Both the position numbers and the translations under genes were made by a program. Positions 9,387 to 18,090 of a DNA stretch of 64,000 nucleotides are shown piece by piece. A model generated the notes under the pieces. The model was not told the DNA's origin. It saw nothing but the letters and a program-made list of their open reading frames with translations, and ran no database searches. Origin of the DNA: Rhodothermales bacterium (lineage in GTDB: Bacteria > Bacteroidota > Rhodothermia > Rhodothermales > JAHQVL01); assembly GCA_041391505.1 (NCBI GenBank), contig JAWKNW010000003.1:124001-188000 (forward strand), given 5' to 3'. Each line of letters starts with the position of its first letter. Position 1 is the stretch's first letter.

Positions 9387-9450
9387 AATATCTTGCCCCT
9401 CAGCACTGCTATGCTGTCGTACGCACCAAGTCATCCCCATCCAGCCAACC

Positions 9451-10410
9451 ATGCGCACCCGCTTCCTATTCCTCTTCGCCCTCCTCCTCGCCCTCCCCGC
9501 CTGCGGCCCGCAAGGTGGCTCGGACACCGCGGCTCAGGCCGATGAAGTCACCGTCGGCGTTTCGCTGCTGACGATGACGCACCCGTTCTTCCAGAACCTG
9601 GCCGCCGGCCTCGAGGAGGAAGGCGCGAAGCACGGGATGAAGGTCACCGTGGTCTCGACCGAATTCGATGTCGCGAAACAGAAAGACCAGCTCTCCAACT
9701 TCATCGTCCAGGGCGTCGACGCGATCGTGCTCAGCCCGGCCGACTCGAAGGCGATCGGGACGGCCATCAAGGAGGCCAACGACGCCGGCATCCCCGTCTT
9801 CACCGCCGATATCGCCGCGCTGGCGGATGGCGTGAGCATCGTCACCCACATCGCGACGGACAACTACGCCGGCGGCCGGCTGGCGGCCGAAGCCGTCATG
9901 GAGGTGATCGGCACGAACGGCCAGGTCGCGATCGTCGACCACCCGGAGGTCGAGTCCGTCATCCAGCGCACGAAAGGATTTCACGACGTGATCGACGAGG
10001 CGAACGCGAAGGGCGCGAAGATCGAAATCGTCGCCCAGCTGACCGGCGGCGGCACGAAGGACCGCGCCTTCAAGGTGGCCGAGGACATCCTGCAGGCCCA
10101 TCCGAACCTCGACGTGATCTTCGCGATCAACGACGACACGGCGCTCGGCGCGGTGGCGGCGATCGAGAAGGCCGGCAAGTCGGGCACCGTCCAGGTCGTC
10201 GGGTTCGACGGCACGAACGAGGCCCGCAAGGCAATCCGCGACGGCAAGATCTACGCGGATGTGATTCAGCATCCCCGGCAGATCGGCGAGATGACCATCA
10301 AATCGATCATGGGCTATATGGCCGGCGACGCCATGCCCGCCGAGCAGCTCATCCCGGCTACCCTCTACCGGAAAGCCGACGCCCAGGCCGACCCGACGAT
10401 CGCGGAATGA
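9451..10410 (+). CDS. rbsB: Sugar ABC transporter substrate-binding lipoprotein (RbsB-like)
   Basis: About 319 residues. It has a signal sequence with a lipobox (ALPACG), so it is probably a lipoprotein held in a membrane. The mature part is a Peripla_BP_4 fold: VGVSLLTMTHPFFQNL at the first strand, IVQGVDAIVLSPADSKAI in the first lobe and VIFAINDDTALGAVAAI in the second. Such proteins bind ribose, allose, xylose or similar pyranoses and furanoses; the exact ligand is not readable. It overlaps the next gene by 4 bp (ATGA), which supports one operon of binding protein, ATPase and permease. Confidence 0.9.
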   Translation: MRTRFLFLFALLLALPACGPQGGSDTAAQADEVTVGVSLLTMTHPFFQNLAAGLEEEGAKHGMKVTVVSTEFDVAKQKDQLSNFIVQGVDAIVLSPADSKAIGTAIKEANDAGIPVFTADIAALADGVSIVTHIATDNYAGGRLAAEAVMEVIGTNGQVAIVDHPEVESVIQRTKGFHDVIDEANAKGAKIEIVAQLTGGGTKDRAFKVAEDILQAHPNLDVIFAINDDTALGAVAAIEKAGKSGTVQVVGFDGTNEARKAIRDGKIYADVIQHPRQIGEMTIKSIMGYMAGDAMPAEQLIPATLYRKADAQADPTIAE

Positions 10411-11909
10411 CCATGGCGGCAGCGGATGGGGCGCCCCTCCTGGCGATGGAGGGCATCGACAAGTCGTTTCCCGGCGTGCACGCGCTGAAGGGCGTCCGGC
10501 TGGACCTCCGGCGGGGCGAGGTGCTGGCCGTCGTCGGGGAAAACGGCGCCGGCAAAAGCACGCTCATCAAGGTGCTCGCCGGCGTGCACCAGCCGGAATC
10601 GGGCGAAATCCGCATCGACGGCGTCGCACAGCGGTTTGCGACGCCCCTGGATGCGCAGCGGGCCGGCATCGCGGTCATCTACCAGGAATTCAACCTCATT
10701 CCCGGCCTCACCGCCCGCGAAAATATCCTGCTCGGGCATGAAAAAACCCGCTTCGGATTCTTTTCGAAGAAAGAGGAGCAGCAGACCGCCGAGGCGCTCT
10801 TCGCCCGGATGAACATCCGCATCAACCCGGACGCCGTCTGCTCCACCCTGAGCGTCGCTCAGCAGCAGCTCGTCGAAATCGCCAAGGCGCTCTCGCTCGG
10901 CGCCCGGATCCTGGTGATGGACGAGCCGAGCGCCACCCTCACCAACCAGGAGGTCGAAACCCTCTTCAACATCATCCGCGACCTCCAGCGGCAGGACATC
11001 GGAGTGATCTACATCAGCCACCGGCTCGATGAGATCTTTACGATCGCCGACCGGGTGACGGTGCTGCGGGATGGATCCTACATCGACACCCGCCCGGTGG
11101 CCGACGTCAACCGCGACGCCCTCATCGAGATGATGGTGGGCCGCTCCATCGAGAACGAATTCCCGAAGGTCAGCCATCCCGTGGGCGACGTGCGGCTGGA
11201 GGTGCGCGGGCTCGCGCGTACGCTCGAGGAGCCCGGCGTGTCCCTCGCGATCCACCGGGGCGAGGTGCTGGGGTTGACCGGACTCGTCGGCGCCGGCCGG
11301 ACCGAGCTGGCCCGGCTCATCTTCGGGGCGGACCGCGCCGCGAAGGGCGAGGTCCTCCTCGACGGCCGGCCGCTGCTGATCCGCAATCCGAAGGACGCCA
11401 TCCGCCAGGGCATCTGCCTGCTCACCGAGGACCGCAAGGCGCAAGGCCTCGTGCTCGGACTGTCCTCGCGCGAGAACTTTGCGCTCCCCAACCTCGGCCA
11501 CTGGTCGAGCCGCGGCTTCATCGACCGGAAGGACGAACGCGATCAATTCGCGCGGTATATCGACAGCCTCAAGATCAAGCTCTCCAACCAGGACCAGATC
11601 GTCCGCAACCTCTCCGGCGGCAACCAGCAGAAGGTGCTGCTGGCGCGGTGGCTGGAGTCGAACTCGGACGTCATCATCTTCGACGAGCCCACCCGCGGCA
11701 TCGATGTCGGGGCGAAGTACGAGATCTACCTCCTCATCAACGAACTCGCGCAGGCCGGCAAGGCGATCCTCATGATCTCCTCCGAATTGCCCGAGGTCCT
11801 CGGCATGAGCGACCGGGTGCTCGTGATGCACGAGGGCCGCATCAGCGGCGAAATCACCGACGTCCGCCGCGCCACGCAGGAAGAGGTGATGGCGCTGGCG
11901 GTGGCGTGA
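10407..11909 (+). CDS. rbsA: Sugar ABC transporter ATP-binding protein, two cassettes (RbsA-like)
   Basis: About 500 residues, the family norm. The first cassette has Walker A GENGAGKST, the signature region LSVAQQQLVEIAKAL and Walker B ILVMDEPSATL. The second has a degenerate Walker A (GLVGAGRTEL), a good signature NLSGGNQQKVLLARWL and Walker B VIIFDEPTRGIDVG. That asymmetry is normal for RbsA/XylG/MglA. It would energise uptake of the sugar bound by the preceding lipoprotein. It starts inside the stop of rbsB (ATGA). Confidence 0.93.
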   Translation: MTMAAADGAPLLAMEGIDKSFPGVHALKGVRLDLRRGEVLAVVGENGAGKSTLIKVLAGVHQPESGEIRIDGVAQRFATPLDAQRAGIAVIYQEFNLIPGLTARENILLGHEKTRFGFFSKKEEQQTAEALFARMNIRINPDAVCSTLSVAQQQLVEIAKALSLGARILVMDEPSATLTNQEVETLFNIIRDLQRQDIGVIYISHRLDEIFTIADRVTVLRDGSYIDTRPVADVNRDALIEMMVGRSIENEFPKVSHPVGDVRLEVRGLARTLEEPGVSLAIHRGEVLGLTGLVGAGRTELARLIFGADRAAKGEVLLDGRPLLIRNPKDAIRQGICLLTEDRKAQGLVLGLSSRENFALPNLGHWSSRGFIDRKDERDQFARYIDSLKIKLSNQDQIVRNLSGGNQQKVLLARWLESNSDVIIFDEPTRGIDVGAKYEIYLLINELAQAGKAILMISSELPEVLGMSDRVLVMHEGRISGEITDVRRATQEEVMALAVA

Positions 11910-11911
11910 GC

Positions 11912-12107
11912 TTGGTTGGGTTGGGGAGTTTGGGGGGAGTATGGGGGGGGGTGGGAGTATGGCTGTAAGTACCTATTTTTCGTACTCAACCATCCGCTCG
12001 CACCCCGACCCCTCCACTCCTCCACACCATACCCTCAGACTCCCAGCCCTCAACCACCCATACTCCCAAACACCCACACTCCCAAACACCCAGACTCCCA
12101 ACCTCCC
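11912..12107. repeat. G-rich / C-rich inverted minisatellite between rbsA and rbsC
   Basis: A G-rich tract (11912-11960, e.g. GTATGGGGGGGGGTGGGAG) faces a C-rich tract of 16-bp units near 12060-12107 (ACACTCCCAAACACCC). The two halves are roughly reverse complements, so the gap could fold as a long imperfect hairpin; the G-rich strand could also form a quadruplex. It lies inside the operon. Confidence 0.7.
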
Positions 12108-12118
12108 ACACCTGCACC

Positions 12119-13432
12119 ATGCCGAACCAGACCGTCACCGACTTCCTCACCCGCTACGGCATGGTCGCCGTGCTGCTCGCGTTGTGCCTGTTTTATTCGT
12201 TCATGACGATGGCCGAGCAGAACCCGCGAGGCGAGGACGCGGCGGCGGCGATCGCGGACGACATCCGGGAGGCGGCCGGCAGCGGGCAGGTGGTCATCGT
12301 CGCCAAGACCAACACGGAGCACCGGCAGTTTGCGGAAACGCTCGAAGCGACGCTGCGCGCATCCGGCACCCCGATCGCCGGCGTGATCTCGGGTGAGCCG
12401 CCCGAAATCCGCGAGGCGCTGGAGGCCCTGGCGGCCTCGGGCACACCGGTGACGGCCATCGCGACGCCGCAGGACTACGCCACGATCGTCGGCAACGTGA
12501 CGTCGCGGATACCAGCGCTGGCCGGCGCCACCATCACGGCGCCCCGGAGCTACCGCTGGCCGACCTTCCTGCTGGCGAACAACCTGCGCAACGTCGCGAA
12601 CCAGATCGTCGTGATCGCCATCCTGGCGGTGGGGATGACGATGGTGATCATCACAGCCGGCATCGACCTGTCGGTGGGCAGCCTCATCGCCCTCTCGGCC
12701 GTCGTGGCGGCGTGGCTCATCCGCAACATGGGCGGCACGGAGGCCTCGTTTGGCGCGATGTTCATCGCGTCGCTCGCGGCCATCCTGATGTGCGGGCTCG
12801 TCGGGGTCGCGACCGGTCTCACGATCACCCGGTTCAAGGTGCCGCCATTCATCACCACGCTGGCCGTGATGCTCGTCGCAAGCGGGTTCGCCTACATCAT
12901 CTCGCGGGGCGAATCGATCTACGAGATCCCCGACTCCTACGTATGGCTCGGCCGCGGGGCGGACCTGTTCTCGATCCCGAACGCCGTCATTCTCATGGCG
13001 GTCATCTACGTCCTCGCGCACATCCTCATGACGCGCACCACCCTGGGCCGGTACATCTACGCCGTGGGGGGCAATCCCGAAGCCGCCCGGCTTTCGGGCA
13101 TCCGCGTAGACAGCGTGCTGCTGTTCGTGTATACCGTGTGCGGCATGCTCGCCGGCCTCGGCGGCATCGTCCAGGCCTCCCAGCTCAAAAGCGGCGCGCC
13201 GACGTACGGCCTGCTGTACGAGCTGTACGTGATCGCCGCCGTCGTCGTCGGCGGCACCAGCCTGTCCGGCGGCGAGGGCCGCATCATGGGCACCCTCGTC
13301 GGCGCCTTCATCATCGCCGTCATCCAGAACGGGATGAACCTCACCGGCGTCGAGAGCTACACCCAAAAGGTCGTGCTCGGCCTCGTCATCCTCGGCGCGG
13401 TGCTGCTGGACATGATGAAGAAGCGCAAATGA
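12119..13432 (+). CDS. rbsC: Sugar ABC transporter permease (RbsC-like) with extra periplasmic domain
   Basis: About 437 residues, against about 320 for ordinary RbsC. One transmembrane helix at residues 13-30 is followed by a soluble stretch (about 33-143). The normal permease core then starts (ILAVGMTMVIITAGIDLSVG near 168-187), with the family motifs SGIRVDSVLLFVYTVCGM and GGTSLSGGEGRIMGT later. The soluble insert has alternating strands and helices (VVIVAKTNTEHRQFAETL, then PVTAIATPQDY) that look like half of a periplasmic binding protein lobe. Extra loops of this sort are not part of typical RbsC. The fold assignment is my inference; the permease assignment is firm. Confidence 0.88.
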   Translation: MPNQTVTDFLTRYGMVAVLLALCLFYSFMTMAEQNPRGEDAAAAIADDIREAAGSGQVVIVAKTNTEHRQFAETLEATLRASGTPIAGVISGEPPEIREALEALAASGTPVTAIATPQDYATIVGNVTSRIPALAGATITAPRSYRWPTFLLANNLRNVANQIVVIAILAVGMTMVIITAGIDLSVGSLIALSAVVAAWLIRNMGGTEASFGAMFIASLAAILMCGLVGVATGLTITRFKVPPFITTLAVMLVASGFAYIISRGESIYEIPDSYVWLGRGADLFSIPNAVILMAVIYVLAHILMTRTTLGRYIYAVGGNPEAARLSGIRVDSVLLFVYTVCGMLAGLGGIVQASQLKSGAPTYGLLYELYVIAAVVVGGTSLSGGEGRIMGTLVGAFIIAVIQNGMNLTGVESYTQKVVLGLVILGAVLLDMMKKRK

Positions 13433-13469
13433 CGCTGTCATTTGAGGTTCAACAATCGATGCTCCATGT

Positions 13470-13576
13470 CCAAGGATCAAAGTTCAAGGCGCCCATCCTT
13501 CTCCCTTCATTTCTGACCGCCTTGAACCTTACACATTGAACCTTAAACCTCGAACGGCGAACGCCCTCCGCGTTCG
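13470..13576. repeat. Heptanucleotide repeats in inverted orientation plus a small hairpin
   Basis: Short forward units (GATCAAA, GTTCAAG) near 13475-13488 face five reverse units at 13521-13555 (CTTGAAC, CTTACAC, ATTGAAC, CTTAAAC, CTCGAAC). A 7-bp-arm hairpin, CGAACGC CCTCC GCGTTCG, follows at 13558-13576. This is the only structure I see in the 343-bp gap after rbsC. Confidence 0.65.
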
Positions 13577-13775
13577 CTCCTCCTACGGCGCACCGCCGCT
13601 TGCGCCACACGCTTAAGTAAGCGACGCCTAACGTCGATACTCCCGCAGGTCATAGGCGGCTACTTTTCTGTACGCGTTTCGCGCAGGGGCTCCTCTCCGA
13701 ATCCTCACTCTGGCCCTTCAATTCCCCCGCGCAACGCAGTCGCTTCGTTCGTCACTTCCTGCCTGTCTCGTACTC

Positions 13776-16397
13776 ATGCTTCCACGTTTTACGCGGAGCG
13801 CGTGGCGCATTGCGGCCATGCTGTGCCTCGTTGGCGCCGTTGCCGGCGGCGCGTACCGATTGATCCCCTACGGACTCGACGCCCCGGCGCCGGTCGGCCG
13901 GTTTCTCAACGGCGCCTTCCCGTCGACCACGCCGCAGCCCGGCGCCAAGGCCGTGAGCTGGCGCGCGACGCCGGCGTTCCCGGACGTCGCATTCACCGAC
14001 GCCATGGCGATCGCGCCGGTCCCGGGTACCACCTACCTCTGCGTCGCCGAACGATCCGGACTGATCTGGTTTATCGAGAACGATCCCGCGACACGCCTCC
14101 GACTCCTCGTGGCCGACCTGCGCGACCGCGTCGAACTGCCGCGCGACGGGGGGTTTATGGGGATCGCCTTTCACCCCCATTTCGCCGCCGCCGGCACGAC
14201 GGGCGCGGGCGAGGTGTTCGTCTCCTACAATGCCGTCGGCGGGACGATGCGGCTCAGCCGGTTCACGATGGCCTCCGCCACCGTGCTGGATCTGCACAGC
14301 GAGGAAGTCATGATCGACCTCAGCCGGCATGGCGGCGACACCCACTTCGGAGGAAGCCTCGCATTCGGTCCGGACGGGATGCTCTACGTGCCCTTCGGCG
14401 AGGCGGAGAAGCGGATCGAGGACGCGCAAACGATCTCGGACAACCTGCTGGGCGGGATCTTGCGGCTCGACGTGGACCGGGACCCCGCACGCAGCCACCC
14501 GCCGCGCCGGATGCTTCCCCAGGCCTATCCGGGCGAACGCTCCGGCATCGGCTACTGGATTCCGAACGACAACCCCTTCGTGGATCCCGCCGGCGGATCG
14601 ATGGAGGAATATTTCAGCATCGGCCACCGCAACCCGTGGCGGCTGAGCATCGACGGCGTGTCCGGCCGCATCTGGGTGAGCGAGGTCGGCCACCTCCAGC
14701 GCGACGAGTTCAACGTCATTGAAAAGGGCGGAAATTACGGGTGGTTCATGCGCGAGGGGTCGACCGAGGCCCGGCTCGCGGCCGACGAGCAGCCGGCGCC
14801 GCCGGCGCAGGTGCTCGGCACCTTGCGGGAGCCGGCGCTCGACGCGCGCTTCGGCGTCGTCAGCGGCGGCGTAACCTACCGTGGCGCGGCCCTTCCCGAA
14901 CTCTACGGCAGGTACATCGGCTACGCCGGCGGCCTCGTCGCGCTGCGCTACGACGAGGCGACGGGCAAGGCGACGGCCGAAACGCTCCTCACGCCGGCCC
15001 AGCTCCAGCTCCCCTATGCCTTCGGCGCTGACCACGCGGGTGAACTCCTGTTCGTCGAGGGCGGCGAAAACAAACCCATCCTGCGCCTCGACCGTGTAGG
15101 CGCCTCCGGCGACGAGCCGCCGGCGTTGCTCTCCGAGACCGGCGCGTTCAAGGACCTCGCGACGCTCGAGCCGGCCGACGGCCTCATCCCGTACGCCCTG
15201 ATCGCCCCGTTCTGGTCGGATGCCGCGATCAAGTCGCGCTGGATGGCGGTCCCGAACGACGGCACGCACGACGCGGCGGACGAGCAGATCACGATCCAGG
15301 ACGACGGGATCTGGCGGTTTCCGGTAGGCACGGTGCTGGTGAAGCATTTCGAGATGGATATGGACGAGACGAGCGAGGCGGACGCCCCCCGCCGGCTCGA
15401 GACGCGCTTCCTCGTCCACGGCGAAGACGGGATCTACTACGGACTGACCTACCGGTGGAACGAGGCCGGCACCGACGCCGTCCTGCTCGCCGACAGCCTC
15501 GTCGAAAACCTGGCCATCCGCGGCCCGGAAGGCATCCGGCTCCAGCCCTGGCTCTATCCGGCGCGCACCCAGTGCGAGACGTGCCACGGCTCCGCCGCCG
15601 GCTTCACGCTCGGCCCGCGTTCGCATCAGCTCAACGCCGACCTGCGGTATCCGCAGACGGGCCGCGTCGCCAACCAGCTCGCGACCCTCAACCATCTCGG
15701 CCTCTTCAAGACACCGCTCGACGAAGCCGGGCTGGCGACGGCACTGACCGCCGCGGCGCCGGGCGACACGTCGGCGTCCCTCGAGCAGCGCGCGCGCTCG
15801 TACCTCGACGCCAACTGCAGTTCCTGCCACCGCCCCGGCGGCGTCGGTCGCGCCCTGTTCGATGCCCGGCTCGCCACACCGCTCGCGGATGCCAACCTGA
15901 TCGACGGCTATGTGCTCAGCCCGATCGGCATCCCGGACGGCGTCGCGATCGCGCCCGGGGATACCGCGCGTTCCGTGCTGTATCGGCGCTTGAACAGCCT
16001 CGATCCCCTGATCGCGATGCCGCCGCTGGCGAAGAGCCGGATCGACACCGCCGGCGTAGCCCTGCTGGCCGCCTGGATCCAGTCGCTGGGAGAGGATAAT
16101 GAACACCCGGTGGCCGTGCAGACCGAAACGCCGCTGCATTTCGGGATCCGGGGCGTTTTCCCGAATCCCGTGGCGGGCGCGGCGACGGCGGTGATCGAAC
16201 TGCACCGGGCGGGGCCGGCGACGGTGGATGTGTTCGACGGGCTCGGTCGGCCCGTGCGCCGGCTGATGAACGAATCGCGCGCCCCGGGCCGGCATGAGCT
16301 CCATCTCGACGCCGGCGGGCTTTCGGCGGGCGTCTATTACCTCGTTCTCGAGGCCGACGGCCGGCGCGAGACGCGCCCGATCACCGTGGTGCGCTGA
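13776..16397 (+). CDS. PQQ-type sugar dehydrogenase fused to cytochrome c-like region and T9SS sorting domain
   Basis: About 873 residues. An N-terminal hydrophobic segment (residues 9-25) is followed by a six-bladed glucose/sorbosone dehydrogenase propeller, with motifs GFMGIAFHPHF, GHRNPWRLSID and VIEKGGNYGWF. Two haem-binding motifs follow: CETCH at about residue 600 and CSSCH at about 681. The last 85 residues (from about 788) are a type IX secretion sorting domain: VFPNPVAG, VDVFDGLGRPVRRL, LSAGVYYLVL. It probably oxidises a sugar and passes electrons to its own haems, exported through the Por system to the outer surface. Cofactor and substrate are inferred from family. Confidence 0.88.
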   Translation: MLPRFTRSAWRIAAMLCLVGAVAGGAYRLIPYGLDAPAPVGRFLNGAFPSTTPQPGAKAVSWRATPAFPDVAFTDAMAIAPVPGTTYLCVAERSGLIWFIENDPATRLRLLVADLRDRVELPRDGGFMGIAFHPHFAAAGTTGAGEVFVSYNAVGGTMRLSRFTMASATVLDLHSEEVMIDLSRHGGDTHFGGSLAFGPDGMLYVPFGEAEKRIEDAQTISDNLLGGILRLDVDRDPARSHPPRRMLPQAYPGERSGIGYWIPNDNPFVDPAGGSMEEYFSIGHRNPWRLSIDGVSGRIWVSEVGHLQRDEFNVIEKGGNYGWFMREGSTEARLAADEQPAPPAQVLGTLREPALDARFGVVSGGVTYRGAALPELYGRYIGYAGGLVALRYDEATGKATAETLLTPAQLQLPYAFGADHAGELLFVEGGENKPILRLDRVGASGDEPPALLSETGAFKDLATLEPADGLIPYALIAPFWSDAAIKSRWMAVPNDGTHDAADEQITIQDDGIWRFPVGTVLVKHFEMDMDETSEADAPRRLETRFLVHGEDGIYYGLTYRWNEAGTDAVLLADSLVENLAIRGPEGIRLQPWLYPARTQCETCHGSAAGFTLGPRSHQLNADLRYPQTGRVANQLATLNHLGLFKTPLDEAGLATALTAAAPGDTSASLEQRARSYLDANCSSCHRPGGVGRALFDARLATPLADANLIDGYVLSPIGIPDGVAIAPGDTARSVLYRRLNSLDPLIAMPPLAKSRIDTAGVALLAAWIQSLGEDNEHPVAVQTETPLHFGIRGVFPNPVAGAATAVIELHRAGPATVDVFDGLGRPVRRLMNESRAPGRHELHLDAGGLSAGVYYLVLEADGRRETRPITVVR

Positions 16398-16552
16398 GCG
16401 CTGAGCCTCGGGCATCCCGAAAACGAAACACCTGTCGGGGAATGAAATGTTAAGATGACGTAATTTCTTCTCTCGCTGCCGATCCGAGGGCGCAGAAGAT
16501 CGTATTTTAGGTTCGCCAATCACCCCTAACCCGTTTGCCTACAAGGAATTGA

Positions 16553-17890
16553 ATGATGAAGGAAAAAACGGTGCTGTTCCTTGCGCTCGTCCTGTTGTTC
16601 GTCGTCCCGGCCCGTGCCTATGCCCCTCAGGTAGCCTATCACCGCTACGATGCACCCCGTTTCGACGACAAGAAGGACAAACGCCCTGCGGACAAGGCAT
16701 GCACCGCCGGCGATCCTGACCCCTGCGACAAAAACGCCATCCCGGCCATCTTCTTCGATTGCGCCGCGTGCGACCAGCTCTACCTGAAGCAGGAAATCAA
16801 CTTCGTCAACCACGTTCGCGACAAGGAAATGGCGGATGTGCACGTCCTGATCACCAACATGCGGACGGGCAGCGGCGGGCAGGCGTATACCATCAACTTC
16901 ATCGGCAAGGGGCGATTCCAGGATTTGCAGCAGACGCTGATCTACAACAGCCTGCAGACCAACACGGCCGACGAAGTCCGCCGCGGGCTGACGCACCAGA
17001 TCCTGCTCGGCCTGATGCCCTACCTCGCGCGTACGCCGGTGGGATCCCAGCTGCAAATCGGCTACAACGGAAAAGAGTCGATCGAAGTCCAGCCGGTGGA
17101 CGATCCGTGGAACTTCTGGGTCTTCCGGATCAACGGCAGCGGCTACTTCGACAGCCAGGCCTCGCGCGACATCTACCAGATGAGTTCATCGGTCACTGCC
17201 GACCGGGTGACGGAAGACTGGCGGATCCAGACGCAGGTGTACGGCAACCGCGACTTGCGGCGTTTCAAGGATGACGAGGAGACCATCGAAAGCAACTCGG
17301 AGCGCGCCGGCGCGTGGGCCTCGATCGTCAAGAGTCTGTCGGAGCACTGGTCGCTCGGCGTCTCCGGCTCGGCGAACAGGTCGTCCTTCAACAACACCGA
17401 TCTGGGGCTTTCGACCGGGCCGGCGGTGGAGTACAACATCTACCCCTACGACCAGTCGACCCGCCGCGAGTTCACGTTCGCCTACCGGCTCTCCTACACC
17501 TACCAGGATTATACCGAGACGACGATCTTTAACCAGGACGAGGAGTCGCTCCTCCGCCACAGCCTCGAAGCCCGCCTGCGGCTGAAGGAAACGTGGGGCG
17601 AGACGAATGCGCGGCTGCTCGGGTCACAGTACATGCACGACCCGTCCAAAAACCGGCTCGAAGTGTCCGGCAACATCTCGCTCCGCCTGACGCGCGGTCT
17701 CTCGGTGCGGCTGGCCAGCGGCCTGGAGTTCATCCACGACCAGCTGTACCTCCCGAAGGGCGAGACCAACCTGGAGGACCTGCTCCTCCAGCAGCGGCAG
17801 CTGGCCACGACCTACCAGTTTAGCAGCTCCATCGGCCTCAGCTACACGTTCGGCTCGATGTACAACAACGTCGTCAACACCCGGCTTTAG
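16553..17890 (+). CDS. Outer-membrane beta-barrel-like protein of unknown function
   Basis: About 445 residues with a signal peptide (MMKEKTVLFLALVLLFVVPARA, shown here only in its first 10: MMKEKTVLFL). A cysteine-bearing segment (KACTAGDPDPCDKN, then FDCAACDQLYLK) comes first. From about residue 185 to the end the sequence alternates polar and hydrophobic residues like strands of a barrel (FWVFRINGSGYFDSQ, YRLSYTYQDY) and ends SSIGLSYTFGSMYNNVV. I do not recognise a named family; DUF481-like barrels are the nearest in look. It sits alone between the dehydrogenase fusion and ettA. Confidence 0.6.
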   Translation: MMKEKTVLFLALVLLFVVPARAYAPQVAYHRYDAPRFDDKKDKRPADKACTAGDPDPCDKNAIPAIFFDCAACDQLYLKQEINFVNHVRDKEMADVHVLITNMRTGSGGQAYTINFIGKGRFQDLQQTLIYNSLQTNTADEVRRGLTHQILLGLMPYLARTPVGSQLQIGYNGKESIEVQPVDDPWNFWVFRINGSGYFDSQASRDIYQMSSSVTADRVTEDWRIQTQVYGNRDLRRFKDDEETIESNSERAGAWASIVKSLSEHWSLGVSGSANRSSFNNTDLGLSTGPAVEYNIYPYDQSTRREFTFAYRLSYTYQDYTETTIFNQDEESLLRHSLEARLRLKETWGETNARLLGSQYMHDPSKNRLEVSGNISLRLTRGLSVRLASGLEFIHDQLYLPKGETNLEDLLLQQRQLATTYQFSSSIGLSYTFGSMYNNVVNTRL

Positions 17891-17997
17891 GGTCCACCGG
17901 TCCACGTTGCTGGTTCCAGAACGTAGTACCTGTAGCCTCGTGCCGTGACCGCTGAACGGTCCACGGCGCCGGACAGGTTACCCGGACAAACATTCAT

Positions 17998-18036
17998 CAT
18001 GCGCCGGCGCGGTCGAGGGCACCGCGCCGGCGCATG
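17998..18036. other. Strong 16-bp perfect hairpin upstream of ettA
   Basis: Arms 17998-18013 and 18021-18036 are perfectly complementary (CATGCGCCGGCGCGGT and its reverse complement) around a 7-nt loop. No T-tract follows. It may end the upstream transcript by another route or act in the ettA leader, 55 bp before its start. Confidence 0.75.
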
Positions 18037-18090
18037 TGCGTATGAGGTGGCTGTCATCGCACCGCATCCTGTAACCTTCCTCCCATTTCC

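Noticed and set aside
13752..16523. A 923-residue minus-strand frame opposite the PQQ dehydrogenase
   Set aside because: No recognisable domains, low-complexity composition, and a strong plus-strand gene occupies the same bases.
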